In this document: one piece after another, positions 10,802 to 19,908 of the stretch
Position numbering within the stretch: position 1 is the stretch's first letter
Layout: each line of letters opens with the position of its first letter
From: Sulfitobacter albidus
GTDB lineage: Bacteria; Pseudomonadota; Alphaproteobacteria; Rhodobacterales; Rhodobacteraceae
Assembly (NCBI RefSeq): GCF_018200035.1
Contig: NZ_CP073581.1
Location: 1,422,501-1,486,500 of the forward strand
DNA: 64,000 nt
Direction of reading: 5' to 3'
Notes under the pieces: generated by a model
What the model saw: only the letters and a program-made list of their open reading frames with translations
Told to the model about the DNA's origin: nothing
Databases searched by the model: none
Position numbers and translations under genes: made by a program

Positions 10802-10871
10802 TCCTCCGCCGGTTGGCCCGCACACCGCGTGTCATACCCCCGATGAGGCTAAACCGGAAAGGTATAAAGAC

Positions 10872-11747
10872 ATGGCTCTTCCTGAGTTCTCCATGCGCCA
10901 ACTGCTTGAAGCAGGCGTGCACTTTGGTCACCAGACACAGCGCTGGAACCCCCGTATGGGCCCGTATATCTACGGCGCGCGCAACGGCATCCACATTATG
11001 GACCTGACACAGACCGTCCCCATGCTGGACCAGGCGCTGCAGGTCATCCGTGACACCGTCGCCAAGGGCGGCAGCATCCTGTTCGTCGGCACCAAGCGTC
11101 AGGCGGCAACGCCCATCGCCGAAGCCGCCGAGAAATGCGCGCAGTATTACATGAACCACCGCTGGCTGGGCGGCACGCTGACCAACTGGCAGACCGTGTC
11201 CAAATCCATCCAGCGTCTGAAGCACATCGACGAGCAGTCCGAGCAGGGCTTTGGCGGTCTCACCAAGAAAGAGCGCCTTGGCATGGAGCGTGACCAGGGC
11301 AAGCTTGAAGCAAGCCTCGGCGGTATCCGCGAAATGGGTGGTCGTCCCGATCTTCTGTTCGTGATCGACGTGCGTAAGGAATCGCTGGCAATTGCCGAAG
11401 CGAACAAGCTTGGCATCCCGGTTGTGGCCGTGGTTGACACCAACTGCTCGCCCGACGGCATCGATTTCATCATCCCCGGCAACGACGACGCGGCCCGCGC
11501 GATCGCGCTCTACTGCGATCTGGCCGCCCGTGCAGCCCTTGACGGCATGTCCGCCCAGCTGGGTGCCGCAGGTGTCGACATCGGCGCCATGGAAGAGGCC
11601 CCCGCCGAGGAAGCCGTGGCCGAGGAAAGCACCGGCGTCGAGACCGGCAATGTCTCCGACCAGACAGCCAAGACCAGCACAATGTCCGACGACGCCGTGC
11701 TGGATCTGGAATCGAAAAAAGAAACCGTCGAAGAAGCAAAAAGCTGA
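10872..11747 (+). CDS. rpsB: 30S ribosomal protein uS2
   Basis: S2 binds late to the 30S head and helps recruit S1. The start is the ATG at 10872 ('[21 protein letters not shown]'), with GGAAAGG upstream; a longer in-frame extension has no homology. Residues 1-235 are the normal uS2 fold, including '[17 protein letters not shown]' and '[19 protein letters not shown]'. The C-terminal tail of about 50 residues is acidic and low-complexity ('[12 protein letters not shown]'), a lengthening common in Alphaproteobacteria; total 291 residues. It is followed by tsf after 98 bases, the universal rpsB-tsf operon. Confidence 0.97.
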   Translation: MALPEFSMRQLLEAGVHFGHQTQRWNPRMGPYIYGARNGIHIMDLTQTVPMLDQALQVIRDTVAKGGSILFVGTKRQAATPIAEAAEKCAQYYMNHRWLGGTLTNWQTVSKSIQRLKHIDEQSEQGFGGLTKKERLGMERDQGKLEASLGGIREMGGRPDLLFVIDVRKESLAIAEANKLGIPVVAVVDTNCSPDGIDFIIPGNDDAARAIALYCDLAARAALDGMSAQLGAAGVDIGAMEEAPAEEAVAEESTGVETGNVSDQTAKTSTMSDDAVLDLESKKETVEEAKS

Positions 11748-11845
11748 TTTGCACGGGGCAGGGCGGCCCGATGCGGCGCGCCCCGCCACTCGCTGACACC
11801 ACCGGCCGGCACGCCCGGCACTACATGAATTGAGGAGAGACTGAG

Positions 11846-12721
11846 ATGGCGATTACAGCATCGATGGTCAAGGAACTGCGCGACAGCACTGGCGCAGGCA
11901 TGATGGACGCGAAAAAAGCGCTGACAGAAACCGATGGTGACATGGAAGCAGCCGTTGATTGGCTGCGCACCAAGGGTCTTGCGAAAGCGGCCAAGAAATC
12001 CGGCCGCACGGCAGCCGAAGGTCTGGTGGCCGTCAAGGTTGACGGCGGTCGCGGCGTTGCGGTCGAAGTGAACTCGGAAACCGATTTTGTCGGCAAGAAC
12101 GCCGATTTCCAGAAAATGGTCGCAGGCATCGCCGATGTCGCCACCGGCGCCGCCGATCTCGACGCGCTGAAAGCCGCCGACATGAACGGCAAATCGGTCG
12201 AGCAGACCGTAACCGACGCCGTCGCCGTGATCGGTGAGAACATGTCGGTACGCCGGATGGCCGCGATTGAAGGCAGCACTGTAGTCTCTTACGTGCACAA
12301 CGCCGCAGCGCCCGGCATGGGCAAGATCGGCGTTCTGGTCGCCCTCGACGGCGGCAACGAAGAGCTGGGCAAACAGATTGCCATGCACATCGCCGCTGTA
12401 AACCCCGCGTCGCTGAGCGAAGATGACCTCGACCCCGCCGTTGTCGAAAAGGAAAAGCAGGTCCAGATCGACATCGCCAAGGAATCGGGCAAGCCCGACG
12501 CCGTCATCGAAAAGATGATCGTGGGCCGGATGAAGAAATACATGTCCGAGGTCACATTGGTGAACCAGGCGTTCGTCGTGAACCCCGACGTCACCGTCGG
12601 TCAGGCCGCCGCCGATGCGGGTGCCACGATCACCGGTTTTGTACGTCTCGAAGTGGGCGAGGGTATTGAAGTCGTCAAGGAAGACTTTGCCGCCGAAGTG
12701 GCCAAGGCCGCCAAGGGCTGA
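11846..12721 (+). CDS. tsf: Translation elongation factor Ts
   Basis: Guanine-nucleotide exchange factor that recycles EF-Tu.GDP. The 291-residue protein starts '[28 protein letters not shown]', the UBA-like N-terminal domain and signature 1, and has '[15 protein letters not shown]', the TDFV motif that contacts EF-Tu and displaces its magnesium. A GAGGAGAG ribosome-binding site precedes the start. It is cotranscribed with rpsB and ends at a strong terminator 25 bases downstream. Confidence 0.97.
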   Translation: MAITASMVKELRDSTGAGMMDAKKALTETDGDMEAAVDWLRTKGLAKAAKKSGRTAAEGLVAVKVDGGRGVAVEVNSETDFVGKNADFQKMVAGIADVATGAADLDALKAADMNGKSVEQTVTDAVAVIGENMSVRRMAAIEGSTVVSYVHNAAAPGMGKIGVLVALDGGNEELGKQIAMHIAAVNPASLSEDDLDPAVVEKEKQVQIDIAKESGKPDAVIEKMIVGRMKKYMSEVTLVNQAFVVNPDVTVGQAAADAGATITGFVRLEVGEGIEVVKEDFAAEVAKAAKG

Positions 12722-12746
12722 TCTGCCTCTCATTCGAAAAACGGAC

Positions 12747-12775
12747 AGGGCGGCGCTGATGCGTCGCCCTTTTTC
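12747..12775 (+). terminator. Rho-independent terminator after rpsB-tsf
   Basis: A 10-bp stem with one G.T pair, built from AGGGCGGCGC and GCGTCGCCCT around a TGAT loop, is followed directly by TTTTT. Confidence 0.85.
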
Positions 12776-13096
12776 GTGGTCTGACCGCCCTCGGAAAAGT
12801 GGAAAAGGGCGACCCCCGGAATTAGGATCGCCCTTGCCGTTTTGGGACACTCTGCAAAACCTCTGGGGAGAGCACAGAGCCGTAATTTGAGCCCGGTCAG
12901 CGACACCCGAAATTGGCACCGCTGGATCCGGCAGCACAGCAGAGCATTGAAATAACAACGATTTCTGTGCTGTTTTGCGATCCATCACTACGTGATGTCC
13001 ACGGTGGGAAAGATGCGCGATTTTTCCCCCTCCCGAAAGTACGGGATTCCTTACCTTACGTTAACCTGTGGTAGAAACGGCCGTCCTACGGCCCGT
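12776..13096. other. Gene-free stretch between tsf and the luxR-type gene
   Basis: No supported reading frame lies here. It holds an 8-bp inverted repeat at about 12806-12836 (AAGGGCGA and TCGCCCTT), which with CCTTTTCC on the minus strand could be a weak terminator for leftward transcription. Close to the luxR-type stop, 13077-13098 forms a short hairpin with TTTCT on the minus strand. No lux-box-like dyad was found. Confidence 0.4.
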
Positions 13097-13852
13097 TCAG
13101 AGGTCGATGACAAACATCTGATTGCTGAACGCAGCCTTGAGAACCGCCTGCGCCGTCGTCTCGACCGCGAGGGATTCGCGTGCCAACCGCAGATGCTTTT
13201 CCACCGTCGCCGCTGTCAGTCCCATCAGCATCGCGATGTCCTGCGTGGTCTTGCCGTCTCCGACCCATTCAAGCGCCTCGCGCTGACGCGCGGTAAGCAC
13301 GCGATTGGGCGCCGTATAGGGCAGGGTGAGGATTTTCAGATGCAGGATGTTGTTCATCAGGGTGATGTCTGCACCGTGCTCGGCCCACATCTCGTCAACG
13401 TCCTGCTGCGACAACCCCGGCTTTGCCGTCAGCGCAATCGCACCTTTCGAGCGCGCCGAGATCGACTTGAAGCTGATCGAATATCCCGCCGTCACGCCCA
13501 TGTCGCGGTTGAATTCCAGAACACGGCGCTCGGGACCGCTCAACGCCTTGCTGGCCTCCATATCAGCGAGCAGCCGCCAGCTTTTGGCGCCTTCGTTGTT
13601 GAGGGCCCAGTTGACCATGGGCGCATGGTGATAATGCCCTTCATCCAGAAAGACAGATGTGTAGGCCTGGCTGTGGTTCGTGAGGATGATGAAATCTTCG
13701 GGATCGCCCAGCGAGGTGGCCGTGCGGTAACGGGTAAAGCCGTAGAGCAGCCGATCGAACCCGTATTGCGCCATCTTCCGCACGTGGTCTTCCCACAGGT
13801 TCTCGATCGTCTTGGCATCGGCAATCGACAGAAGATGCTGGCGCAGGCTCAT
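13097..13852 (-). CDS. LuxR-family regulator with autoinducer-binding domain
   Basis: A protein of 251 residues. The start is the ATG overlapping the aroQ stop; the longer frame upstream is the antisense-frame extension of aroQ. Residues about 20-160 form an autoinducer-binding domain, with the conserved '[13 protein letters not shown]' start. Residues about 185-245 are a GerE-type helix-turn-helix ('[29 protein letters not shown]' then '[12 protein letters not shown]'). It would bind an acyl-homoserine lactone or similar ligand and DNA. No luxI synthase is present in the window, so this is an orphan receptor here. Translational coupling to aroQ is unusual. Confidence 0.85.
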   Translation of the reverse strand: MSLRQHLLSIADAKTIENLWEDHVRKMAQYGFDRLLYGFTRYRTATSLGDPEDFIILTNHSQAYTSVFLDEGHYHHAPMVNWALNNEGAKSWRLLADMEASKALSGPERRVLEFNRDMGVTAGYSISFKSISARSKGAIALTAKPGLSQQDVDEMWAEHGADITLMNNILHLKILTLPYTAPNRVLTARQREALEWVGDGKTTQDIAMLMGLTAATVEKHLRLARESLAVETTAQAVLKAAFSNQMFVIDL

Positions 13853-14286
13853 GCGGCAAACCTTTGCGCCAGTGCATCCAGCGCATAGAGATAGCCCGCC
13901 ATGCCAAGCCCGCAGATCTGTCCAATCGCCACCGGCGCGAGGTAGGAGCGGTGGCGAAACGGCTCGCGCGCGTGGATGTTGCTCAGGTGCACTTCGATCA
14001 TCGGCAGTTCGACCGAGGCGACCGCATCCATGATCGCAATCGAGGTATGGGTAAAGGCGCCACCGTTGATAACCAGACCGTCGTGCGTGCCACGTGCCGC
14101 GTGGATCGCGTCGATCAGCGCACCTTCGTGATTGGATTGCACGAACGCCACGTCGAGACCGAGGGACGCGGCACGCGTACGGCATGCGTCCTCGACATCC
14201 GCGAGCGTGGTGCGACCGTAGACCTCAGGCTGGCGCGTACCCAGCAGGTTGAGGTTCGGACCGTTGATGACGAGAACTGAGGGCAT
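13849..14286 (-). CDS. aroQ: 3-Dehydroquinate dehydratase, type II
   Basis: Third step of the shikimate pathway, 3-dehydroquinate to 3-dehydroshikimate. The start is the ATG giving '[24 protein letters not shown]', the family N-terminus with the catalytic-loop Arg and Tyr. The His-containing '[16 protein letters not shown]'-type motif is present as '[16 protein letters not shown]', and '[16 protein letters not shown]' carries the substrate-site Asn. Its 145 residues match the 12-mer type II enzyme. The stop overlaps the start of the luxR-type gene (ATGA). The upstream gap is interrupted by an insertion sequence 189 bases away. Confidence 0.95.
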   Translation of the reverse strand: MPSVLVINGPNLNLLGTRQPEVYGRTTLADVEDACRTRAASLGLDVAFVQSNHEGALIDAIHAARGTHDGLVINGGAFTHTSIAIMDAVASVELPMIEVHLSNIHAREPFRHRSYLAPVAIGQICGLGMAGYLYALDALAQRFAA

Positions 14287-14545
14287 GGTATTCCGCTTGA
14301 GCTGCTGCATGACAGTCGCAGGCGCAGGGCATCCTGTCCAGACGGCACCATCACGTAAGCTCAAATCAATAAGCTAAGTTGATTTCCCCGCAACAACGGA
14401 CCGTTACAGGGTCTTTGTAGCCCCTAAAGTATTTACATAATACTGATTATTCGATTTAGAAACTGTAGCTGCAAAGCTAAAATGTCACCCGTGAGCAATT
14501 CAGGAATGTCACTCTGCCCTCAAAAATCATTGAGGGTGAGCGGAT

Positions 14546-15931
14546 ATGGGATGGGTGGTTATGAGCGAGCGCGAGTTGAACTGCGTGGAGGTTTTGGCAC
14601 AGGTCGATGACGGACGGCTGAGCGTTGATAATGCGGCGAACATGCTAGACCTGACACGGCGGCAAGTCTTCCGGCTATTGAAGCGGTATCGCCAGGACGG
14701 TGCATCCGCGATCCGGCACAAGGCGCGTGGCAAACCTCCGAACAATCGCATTCATCATGCCAAGCGCGACTATGCTTTGTCGGTAATCAAAGAAGGCTAC
14801 GCGGACTTTGGGCCAACACTGGCGGCGGAGATGCTGGCCGAGCATCAAGGCTTCAAAGTCTCACGCGAGACTGTGCGCAAGTGGATGGTCGAGGATGGCA
14901 TCTGGCTGTCCCGAAAGCAACGCCGCACTTTCCACCAGCCGCGCTTGCGACGGGAATGCTATGGCGAGCTGATCCAAATTGACGGGTCAGACCACCGTTG
15001 GTTCGAGGATCGGGGTGATCCCTGCACCCTGCTCGTCTTCATCGACGATGCCACCAGCACGCTGATGGAGTTGCGGTTTGTCACGTCTGAGAGCACGTTC
15101 AGTTACTTCGAGGCCTTGGAAAGCTATCTGTTGAAGCATGGTCGCCCGGTCGCGTTCTACAGCGATAAGCACACCGTCTTCCGCGTTCCAAAGCCGAACG
15201 AACACATGACAGGCATGACCCAGTTCGGGCGCGCTCTGGCCGAGCTGAACATCGAGATCATCTGTGCCAACTCTTCGCAAGCCAAAGGCCGCGTCGAACG
15301 CGCGAACCGCACGCTGCAGGATCGGCTGGTTAAAGAGCTGCGCATCGCGGGCATCTCCAACATGGAAGACGGCAACGCGTTCCTTGGGGGCTTCATGGAG
15401 CGCTATAATGCCAAGTTTGCAAAGGCTCCGGCCAAACCAGACAACCTGCACCGTGCCTTGAACATCGAGCCGGATCGGCTGGCCGAGGTCTTCTGTCTGC
15501 GCGACAAACGCTATGTCACCAAGGATTTGACGCTCAAGTACGACCGCAAACGCATCCGGCTAGAGGTCAATGATCTGACGCGCGGCTTGGTCGGCAAATA
15601 CGTCGATGTCTACGAGATGCCAGACGGGCGCATCCAAGTTCGGGCCAAAGGCGTCGCCCTGCCCTACAGCATCTTCGATCCGCACCAACAGCGCGTCACA
15701 CACGCTGCCATCACGGAGAACAAGCACCTCAGCGCCGTCCTCGCCCACATCAAAGAGGAACAGGAGAAGGCTGCACCGCCACCCAAGGTCAAACCTGTCA
15801 GCGCAAAGAACGGCTACAAGAAGACAGGCCGTCGCCCTCCGGGTCGACCTTCAAAGATGGAAGCGTATTATGAACGCAAGCGCGCTGAACGAACTGATAC
15901 AATGAGGCGAACTGGAGCCAACGAAGAATGA
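14546..15931 (+). CDS. ISNCY (IS1202-like) family transposase
   Basis: A protein of 461 residues. The N-terminus (about 8-115) contains two helix-turn-helix units ('MLDLTRRQVFRLLKRYRQDG' and 'VSRETVRKWMVEDGIW'). The RNase H-like integrase core follows, with the DDE triad at Asp146 ('IQIDGSDHRWF'), Asp207 ('FYSDKHTVF') and Glu251 ('AKGRVERANRTLQD'). The C-terminal region is basic and ends 'GRRPPGRPSKMEAYYERKRAERT'. The frame is intact, so it is probably functional. It lies between the terminal repeats of the element, and its stop overlaps the start of a small membrane ORF. Confidence 0.85.
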   Translation: MGWVVMSERELNCVEVLAQVDDGRLSVDNAANMLDLTRRQVFRLLKRYRQDGASAIRHKARGKPPNNRIHHAKRDYALSVIKEGYADFGPTLAAEMLAEHQGFKVSRETVRKWMVEDGIWLSRKQRRTFHQPRLRRECYGELIQIDGSDHRWFEDRGDPCTLLVFIDDATSTLMELRFVTSESTFSYFEALESYLLKHGRPVAFYSDKHTVFRVPKPNEHMTGMTQFGRALAELNIEIICANSSQAKGRVERANRTLQDRLVKELRIAGISNMEDGNAFLGGFMERYNAKFAKAPAKPDNLHRALNIEPDRLAEVFCLRDKRYVTKDLTLKYDRKRIRLEVNDLTRGLVGKYVDVYEMPDGRIQVRAKGVALPYSIFDPHQQRVTHAAITENKHLSAVLAHIKEEQEKAAPPPKVKPVSAKNGYKKTGRRPPGRPSKMEAYYERKRAERTDTMRRTGANEE

Positions 15932-16134
15932 CCTACGAGCAGTGTGTGCGAGCCACATTTTTGGACTGGGAAAGCTGGCTGATCGCACTGATAGCCTTGG
16001 CAATGTTTCTCATTCTGCGCCACTTCAAACGAACAGTTCCAGCGATCGGGTCTGGCGTTGTCGGCGTCTGCTTGGCGCTTTCGTGGGCCTTTTTATTCTA
16101 TGAGCTGAACTGCGTCGAACTCATCGGTTTGTAA
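15928..16134 (+). CDS. Small membrane protein carried inside the insertion sequence
   Basis: A 68-residue ORF whose ATG overlaps the transposase stop (ATGA), so it would be translated by coupling. Two hydrophobic segments (about 16-31, 'SWLIALIALAMFLILRHF', and about 40-58, 'SGVVGVCLALSWAFLFY') predict a two-helix inner-membrane protein; the rest is short. I recognise no family. It lies inside the terminal repeats, so it would move with the element as a passenger gene. It could also be a chance frame, though the overlap and membrane pattern argue for translation. Confidence 0.45.
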   Translation: MTYEQCVRATFLDWESWLIALIALAMFLILRHFKRTVPAIGSGVVGVCLALSWAFLFYELNCVELIGL

Positions 16135-16244
16135 AACACAACAGCGCAAAGATACCTTGGTCTGGCTTGAGTCCCGCAAGGCTTTTCAGCCCTGCGATAT
16201 GTGAGGTCTCCGGGCTGCTAAGCCTTGCTCCTGTCGAGCCCTAC

Positions 16245-16309
16245 GGTGACATTCCTGCTTTGCGCAACCGGTGACATTCCTGCTTTGCGCAACCGGTGAC
16301 ATTTCTACT
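16245..16309 (+). repeat. Subterminal 25-bp tandem repeats of the insertion sequence
   Basis: GGTGACATTCCTGCTTTGCG-type units start at 16245, 16270 and 16295 with an exact 25-base period; the first two are identical over 25 bases and the third becomes the terminal repeat. The left end carries inverted copies of the core (AATGTCAC) at 14481-14488 and 14505-14512, about 24 bases apart. Such arrays are typical transposase binding sites. Confidence 0.8.
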
Positions 16310-16351
16310 TAGTTGCAACAGAGATGCCCAGGCTCAGCGCGCCTTCCACGA

Positions 16352-17041
16352 TCACCCCAAGGCGTAGCCCGTGCCGCGGACCGTTCGGATGTGATCGGCA
16401 CCGCCTTGGCCCGTGAGCGCCTTGCGCAGCCGCGCGATGTGCACGTCGACGGTGCGTGTGTCGACATAGATGTCGCGGCCCCAGACCTGATCGAGCAGCT
16501 GATCGCGGCTGAACACGCGTCCCGGTTTCTCCATCAGTGTGGCCAGCAGCCGGTATTCCGTCGGGCCCAGTTTCAGTTCTGTCTGGCCGCGCATCACGCG
16601 GTGGGTTTCCGCATTCAGCGCGATGTCTTCGTATTCCAGCACCTCACCGGCGGCTGTGGGACGTGCGCGGCGCAGCTGGGTGCGCACGCGGGCCATGAGC
16701 TCGCGCAGGTTGTAGGGTTTGATCACATAATCATCCGCACCGGTATCCAGGCCCCGCACGGCGTCGACCTCTTCGGAGCGCGCCGACAGCATGATGACCG
16801 GGATCGCCTTTGTCTCCGCCCGTGTCTTGACCCGGCGGCAGACCTCGATCCCCGACAGCAGCGGCATCATCCAGTCGAGAATGATAAGATCGGGCCGCTC
16901 CTCCTCGATCATGGTCATGGCTTCCTCGCCGTTTTCCGCGCGGCGCACGGTATAGCCTTCGGCCTCGAGGTTGTAGGCAAGGACTTCGCGTTGTGCCGGT
17001 TCATCTTCGACCAGCAAGACCTGCATATCGGTGACGGACAT
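16352..17041 (-). CDS. phoB: Phosphate regulon response regulator PhoB
   Basis: An OmpR-type activator of phosphate-starvation genes. The 229-residue protein has a receiver domain (about 1-120) with the acidic pocket 'LLVEDEP' and phosphoacceptor Asp56 ('LIILDWMMP'), then a winged-helix DNA-binding domain (about 130-228) with 'LLDQVWGRDIYVDTRTVDVHIARLRKAL'. It is the last gene of the pst operon, 16 bases after phoU, as in many Alphaproteobacteria. The Pho box upstream of pstS means it probably activates its own operon. The insertion sequence ends 33 bases past its stop. Confidence 0.95.
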   Translation of the reverse strand: MSVTDMQVLLVEDEPAQREVLAYNLEAEGYTVRRAENGEEAMTMIEEERPDLIILDWMMPLLSGIEVCRRVKTRAETKAIPVIMLSARSEEVDAVRGLDTGADDYVIKPYNLRELMARVRTQLRRARPTAAGEVLEYEDIALNAETHRVMRGQTELKLGPTEYRLLATLMEKPGRVFSRDQLLDQVWGRDIYVDTRTVDVHIARLRKALTGQGGADHIRTVRGTGYALG

Positions 17042-17057
17042 GGGGACGGCTTTCCTG

Positions 17058-17765
17058 TCAGACTTTGGTGTTCAATGAGGTTTGGTCGGCCTTGGGTCGC
17101 GCCTCATCGGGCGTGTTGCCGGTGACCAGATAGACCACCTGTTCGGCCATCGAGGTGCAGTGATCGCCCATCCGCTCCACGTTCTTGGCAATGAAATGCA
17201 GGTGCATGCAGGCGGTGATGTTGCGCGGATCTTCCAGCATGAAGGTCAGGAATTCGCGAAACAACGCGTTGTACATCTGATCGAGGTCTTCGTCGCGGGC
17301 GATCACCTCGGCCGCCAGTTCCGCGTCGCGGCGGATATAGGCATCCAGCGCGTCTTTCAGCATCTCTTCGCACAGACGTGCCATGCGCCGGATCGCGCCC
17401 GCGCTGTCGTTCACGGGCGGCATCGTCGCCAGCACGCTCGTGCGCTTGGCCATGTTTTTTGCGTAATCGCCGATGCGTTCGAGATTGGCAGAGATCTTGA
17501 TCACGCTGAGGATCACGCGCAAATCGACCGCCGTGGGCGCGCGCAGGGCAATGACCCGCGCCGCCTGCTCGTTGATCTGTTCTTCGAGCAGGTCGATGGC
17601 CCTGTCCCCTGCCCGGACCTGTTCAGCGAGTGGCTCATCGCGGGTTTCCAGCGATTTGGCGGAGAGCCGGATCGCCTCCTCGACCAGTCCGCCCATCTTC
17701 ATGATCTGTGCCTGAACCCGCTCAAGATCGCGGTCAAAGGCCGATGCAATGTGTTGTTCTTCCAT
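17058..17765 (-). CDS. phoU: Phosphate transport regulator PhoU
   Basis: PhoU signals phosphate sufficiency from the PstSCAB importer to PhoR. The 235-residue all-helical protein is made of two three-helix bundles, each with the metal-binding E/DxxxD pattern: 'ISANLERIGDYAKNMA' (about 80-95) and 'FIAKNVERMGDHCTSMAEQVVYL' (about 195-217). It lies two bases after pstB and before phoB, the usual position. Length and motifs match the family throughout. Confidence 0.95.
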   Translation of the reverse strand: MEEQHIASAFDRDLERVQAQIMKMGGLVEEAIRLSAKSLETRDEPLAEQVRAGDRAIDLLEEQINEQAARVIALRAPTAVDLRVILSVIKISANLERIGDYAKNMAKRTSVLATMPPVNDSAGAIRRMARLCEEMLKDALDAYIRRDAELAAEVIARDEDLDQMYNALFREFLTFMLEDPRNITACMHLHFIAKNVERMGDHCTSMAEQVVYLVTGNTPDEARPKADQTSLNTKV

Positions 17766-17767
17766 GA

Positions 17768-18565
17768 TTAACCGATCCTCCCGGTAATATAGCTTTCCGT
17801 GCGCGGATCCTCTGGCGTGGTAAAGATCTTGTCGGTCTCACCGAACTCAACAAGGTTGCCGAGGTGGAAAAACGCCGTCTTCTGGCTGACCCGTGCCGCC
17901 TGCTGCATCGAGTGTGTGACGATCACGACCGAATAGTTGCGGCGCAGTTCGTCGATCAGCTCTTCGACCTGCGCGGTGGCGATGGGATCGAGGGCCGAGC
18001 AGGGCTCGTCCATCAGCAGCACCTCAGGCTCCGTCGCCACAGCGCGCGCGATGCACAGGCGTTGCTGCTGGCCGCCCGACAGGCCCGTGCCGGGCGCTTG
18101 CAGGCGGTCCTTGACCTCGTCCCAGATGGCGCCGCGGCGCAGGGCGCGTTCGACGATATCATCAAGGTCGGCCTTGTTGCGGGCCAGACCGTGGATGCGC
18201 GGGCCGTAGGCGACATTGTCGTAGATGGATTTGGGGAATGGATTGGGTTTCTGAAACACCATGCCGACCTTGGCACGCAGCTGCACCGGGTCGACCTTGG
18301 GGTCATAAATGTCCTCGCCATCGATGCGGATGTTGCCGGTCACGCGGCAGATGTCGATGGTGTCGTTCATCCGGTTGATGCAGCGTAGGAAGGTGGATTT
18401 GCCACAGCCCGACGGGCCGATAAAGGCGGTCACGGTCTTGTCCTCGATCTCGACGCTGACGTCCTTGATCGCGTGGGTATCGCCGTAATGCACGTCAACG
18501 CCACTTGCAGAAATCTTTGATTTTTCGGCCACTTGTGCCTCCGGTTTAATGTGATGATCGAACAT
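17768..18565 (-). CDS. pstB: Phosphate ABC transporter ATP-binding protein
   Basis: ATPase of the high-affinity phosphate importer. It has 265 residues from the ATG at 18565, chosen because TAGGGC lies at good distance upstream; a GTG at 18580 overlapping the pstA stop is the alternative. Walker A 'GPSGCGKST', Q-loop '[15 protein letters not shown]', signature '[14 protein letters not shown]' and Walker B 'VLLMDEP' are all intact, and '[10 protein letters not shown]' is typical of PstB. It follows pstA by 8 bases. Confidence 0.95.
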   Translation of the reverse strand: MFDHHIKPEAQVAEKSKISASGVDVHYGDTHAIKDVSVEIEDKTVTAFIGPSGCGKSTFLRCINRMNDTIDICRVTGNIRIDGEDIYDPKVDPVQLRAKVGMVFQKPNPFPKSIYDNVAYGPRIHGLARNKADLDDIVERALRRGAIWDEVKDRLQAPGTGLSGGQQQRLCIARAVATEPEVLLMDEPCSALDPIATAQVEELIDELRRNYSVVIVTHSMQQAARVSQKTAFFHLGNLVEFGETDKIFTTPEDPRTESYITGRIG

Positions 18566-18573
18566 GGCGCGCC

Positions 18574-19908
18574 CTACCACCGACGCTCGAAGCGGCGGCG
18601 CAGCAGGACCGCGATGGCGTTCATCGTGATCAGGAATACCAACAGGATGATGATGCCGCCCCAGGCGCGTTCATAGAACGCCGGATCGGCGCGTTTCGCC
18701 CATTCGTAGATTTGCGCCGGCATGGCGGAGTTGGGGCTCAGCAACCCCTCGCTCAGCGACTCCGGCCCGTTTGAGGCGATGAAACCGACCATGCCGATCA
18801 GCAGTAGCGGTGCCGTCTCCCCCAGTGCCTGTGCGAGGCCGATGATGGTGCCGGTCAGGATGCCGGGTGCGGCCAGCGGCAGCACGTGGTGGAACACCGA
18901 TTGCATTTTCGAGGCCCCTACCCCCAGCGCCGCATCGCGGATCGAGGGCGGGACAGATTTCAGCGACGCGCGCGTCGAGATGATGATCGTGGGCAGCGTC
19001 ATCAGCGTCAGCACCAGCCCGCCGACCAGCGGGGCAGAATTAGGTAGGTGCATGTAGTTGATGAAGACTGCCAGCCCCAGGATGCCGAACACGATCGACG
19101 GCACCGCCGCGAGGTTCGAGATATTCACCTCAATGATATCCGTGATCCAGTTCTTGGGCGCAAACTCCTCAAGGTAGATCGAGGCTGCGACGCCGATGGG
19201 CAGCGCCAGGATCAGCACCACCAGCATCATCATCAGCGAGCCCACCATGCTGACGCCGATCCCCGCCGCCTCGGGCCGCGCGTCGGATGCATCGGCACCG
19301 GTGATGAAGGCCACGTTAAACCGTTTCTCCAGCGCGCCGCTGTCGCGCAACTGATCCACCAGATCCAGCTGTTCAACGCTGATGTTCTTGTCGTCGGCGA
19401 TGCTGTCACGGCTCACCCGATCCTTGAGATAGCCGTCCACCCGCCCCGAGGCGAGAAATTCGAACTCCACCGTTTGCCCGATCAGGTCTGGATCAGCGAT
19501 CACCGCATCGCGCATCTGCGCCGCGGCCCCTTTGGACAGCAGGCCTGCCATATCCTTGGCCGAAAGCTCGGTCTCGATCCCCTCCTGCGCAATCATCGTT
19601 TCAAAGGCGGTCGCCAGCAGCGGGTTATAGCCAAAGGTCGATACCTTCTTGATCTCGTCGATGTCGCGGTTGCCGTTCTTGTCGAGCTTTTCTTCCAAAA
19701 GCTCGACTTCGAGTGTGACGAAGGTCTGCTGGAACGCGCCGGTGCCGCGCCCGATGATGGTCGTCAGCAAAACGATCAGCATCATCACACCAAGGGCGAT
19801 GGCCGTCAGCCCGTAAGCCTTGAACCGCGCTTCGGCCCGGTTGCGTTTGCGGGTGCGGGCATCCTGCACCAGCAGCGACGACGTGCCCGTGTTCGGGATA
19901 TCGGTCAT
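18574..19908 (-). CDS. pstA: Phosphate ABC transporter permease PstA
   Basis: Inner-membrane permease subunit. At 444 residues it is much longer than E. coli PstA (296). After a first membrane helix (about 32-52) comes a periplasmic insertion of roughly 160 residues before the five-helix permease core starts near residue 220 ('[28 protein letters not shown]'). The EAA-like loop is '[21 protein letters not shown]'. The extra domain (DUF3333 type) is common in alphaproteobacterial PstA. Its start overlaps the pstC stop. Confidence 0.93.
   Translation of the reverse strand: MTDIPNTGTSSLLVQDARTRKRNRAEARFKAYGLTAIALGVMMLIVLLTTIIGRGTGAFQQTFVTLEVELLEEKLDKNGNRDIDEIKKVSTFGYNPLLATAFETMIAQEGIETELSAKDMAGLLSKGAAAQMRDAVIADPDLIGQTVEFEFLASGRVDGYLKDRVSRDSIADDKNISVEQLDLVDQLRDSGALEKRFNVAFITGADASDARPEAAGIGVSMVGSLMMMLVVLILALPIGVAASIYLEEFAPKNWITDIIEVNISNLAAVPSIVFGILGLAVFINYMHLPNSAPLVGGLVLTLMTLPTIIISTRASLKSVPPSIRDAALGVGASKMQSVFHHVLPLAAPGILTGTIIGLAQALGETAPLLLIGMVGFIASNGPESLSEGLLSPNSAMPAQIYEWAKRADPAFYERAWGGIIILLVFLITMNAIAVLLRRRFERRW

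Larger units (their letters stand above)
14475..16309 (+). mobile_element. ISNCY/IS1202-like insertion sequence
   Basis: Imperfect 15-bp terminal inverted repeats bound the element: 14475-14489 (AGCTAAAATGTCACC) and 16295-16309 (complement AGTAGAAATGTCACC), 12 of 15 matching. Immediately outside lie near-identical 9-bp sequences, TAGCTGCAA at 14466-14474 and TAGTTGCAA at 16310-16318, which could be an aged target duplication. Subterminal GAATGTCAC copies occur at both ends. The element of about 1835 bp holds a transposase and a small membrane ORF and sits between aroQ and phoB without breaking either. Exact ends are inferred. Confidence 0.75.

Noticed and set aside
10731..11789. Long minus-strand ORF opposite rpsB
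   Set aside because: It is the antisense shadow of a conserved ribosomal protein gene; it shows no recognisable motif and its codons simply mirror rpsB.
11510..12988. 492-codon minus-strand ORF opposite tsf
   Set aside because: Antisense shadow of tsf in GC-rich DNA; composition (His, Gly, Arg, Phe-rich) and lack of motifs show it is not coding.
13000..13096. Lux-box or CtrA-type binding site near the luxR gene
   Set aside because: GTTAACC-like fragments are present but no full dyad or TTAA-N7-TTAA pattern, and the region is downstream of the gene.
16245..16309. Short tandem repeats as a CRISPR array
   Set aside because: Only two and a half units with no spacers, located at an insertion-sequence end; no cas genes are present.
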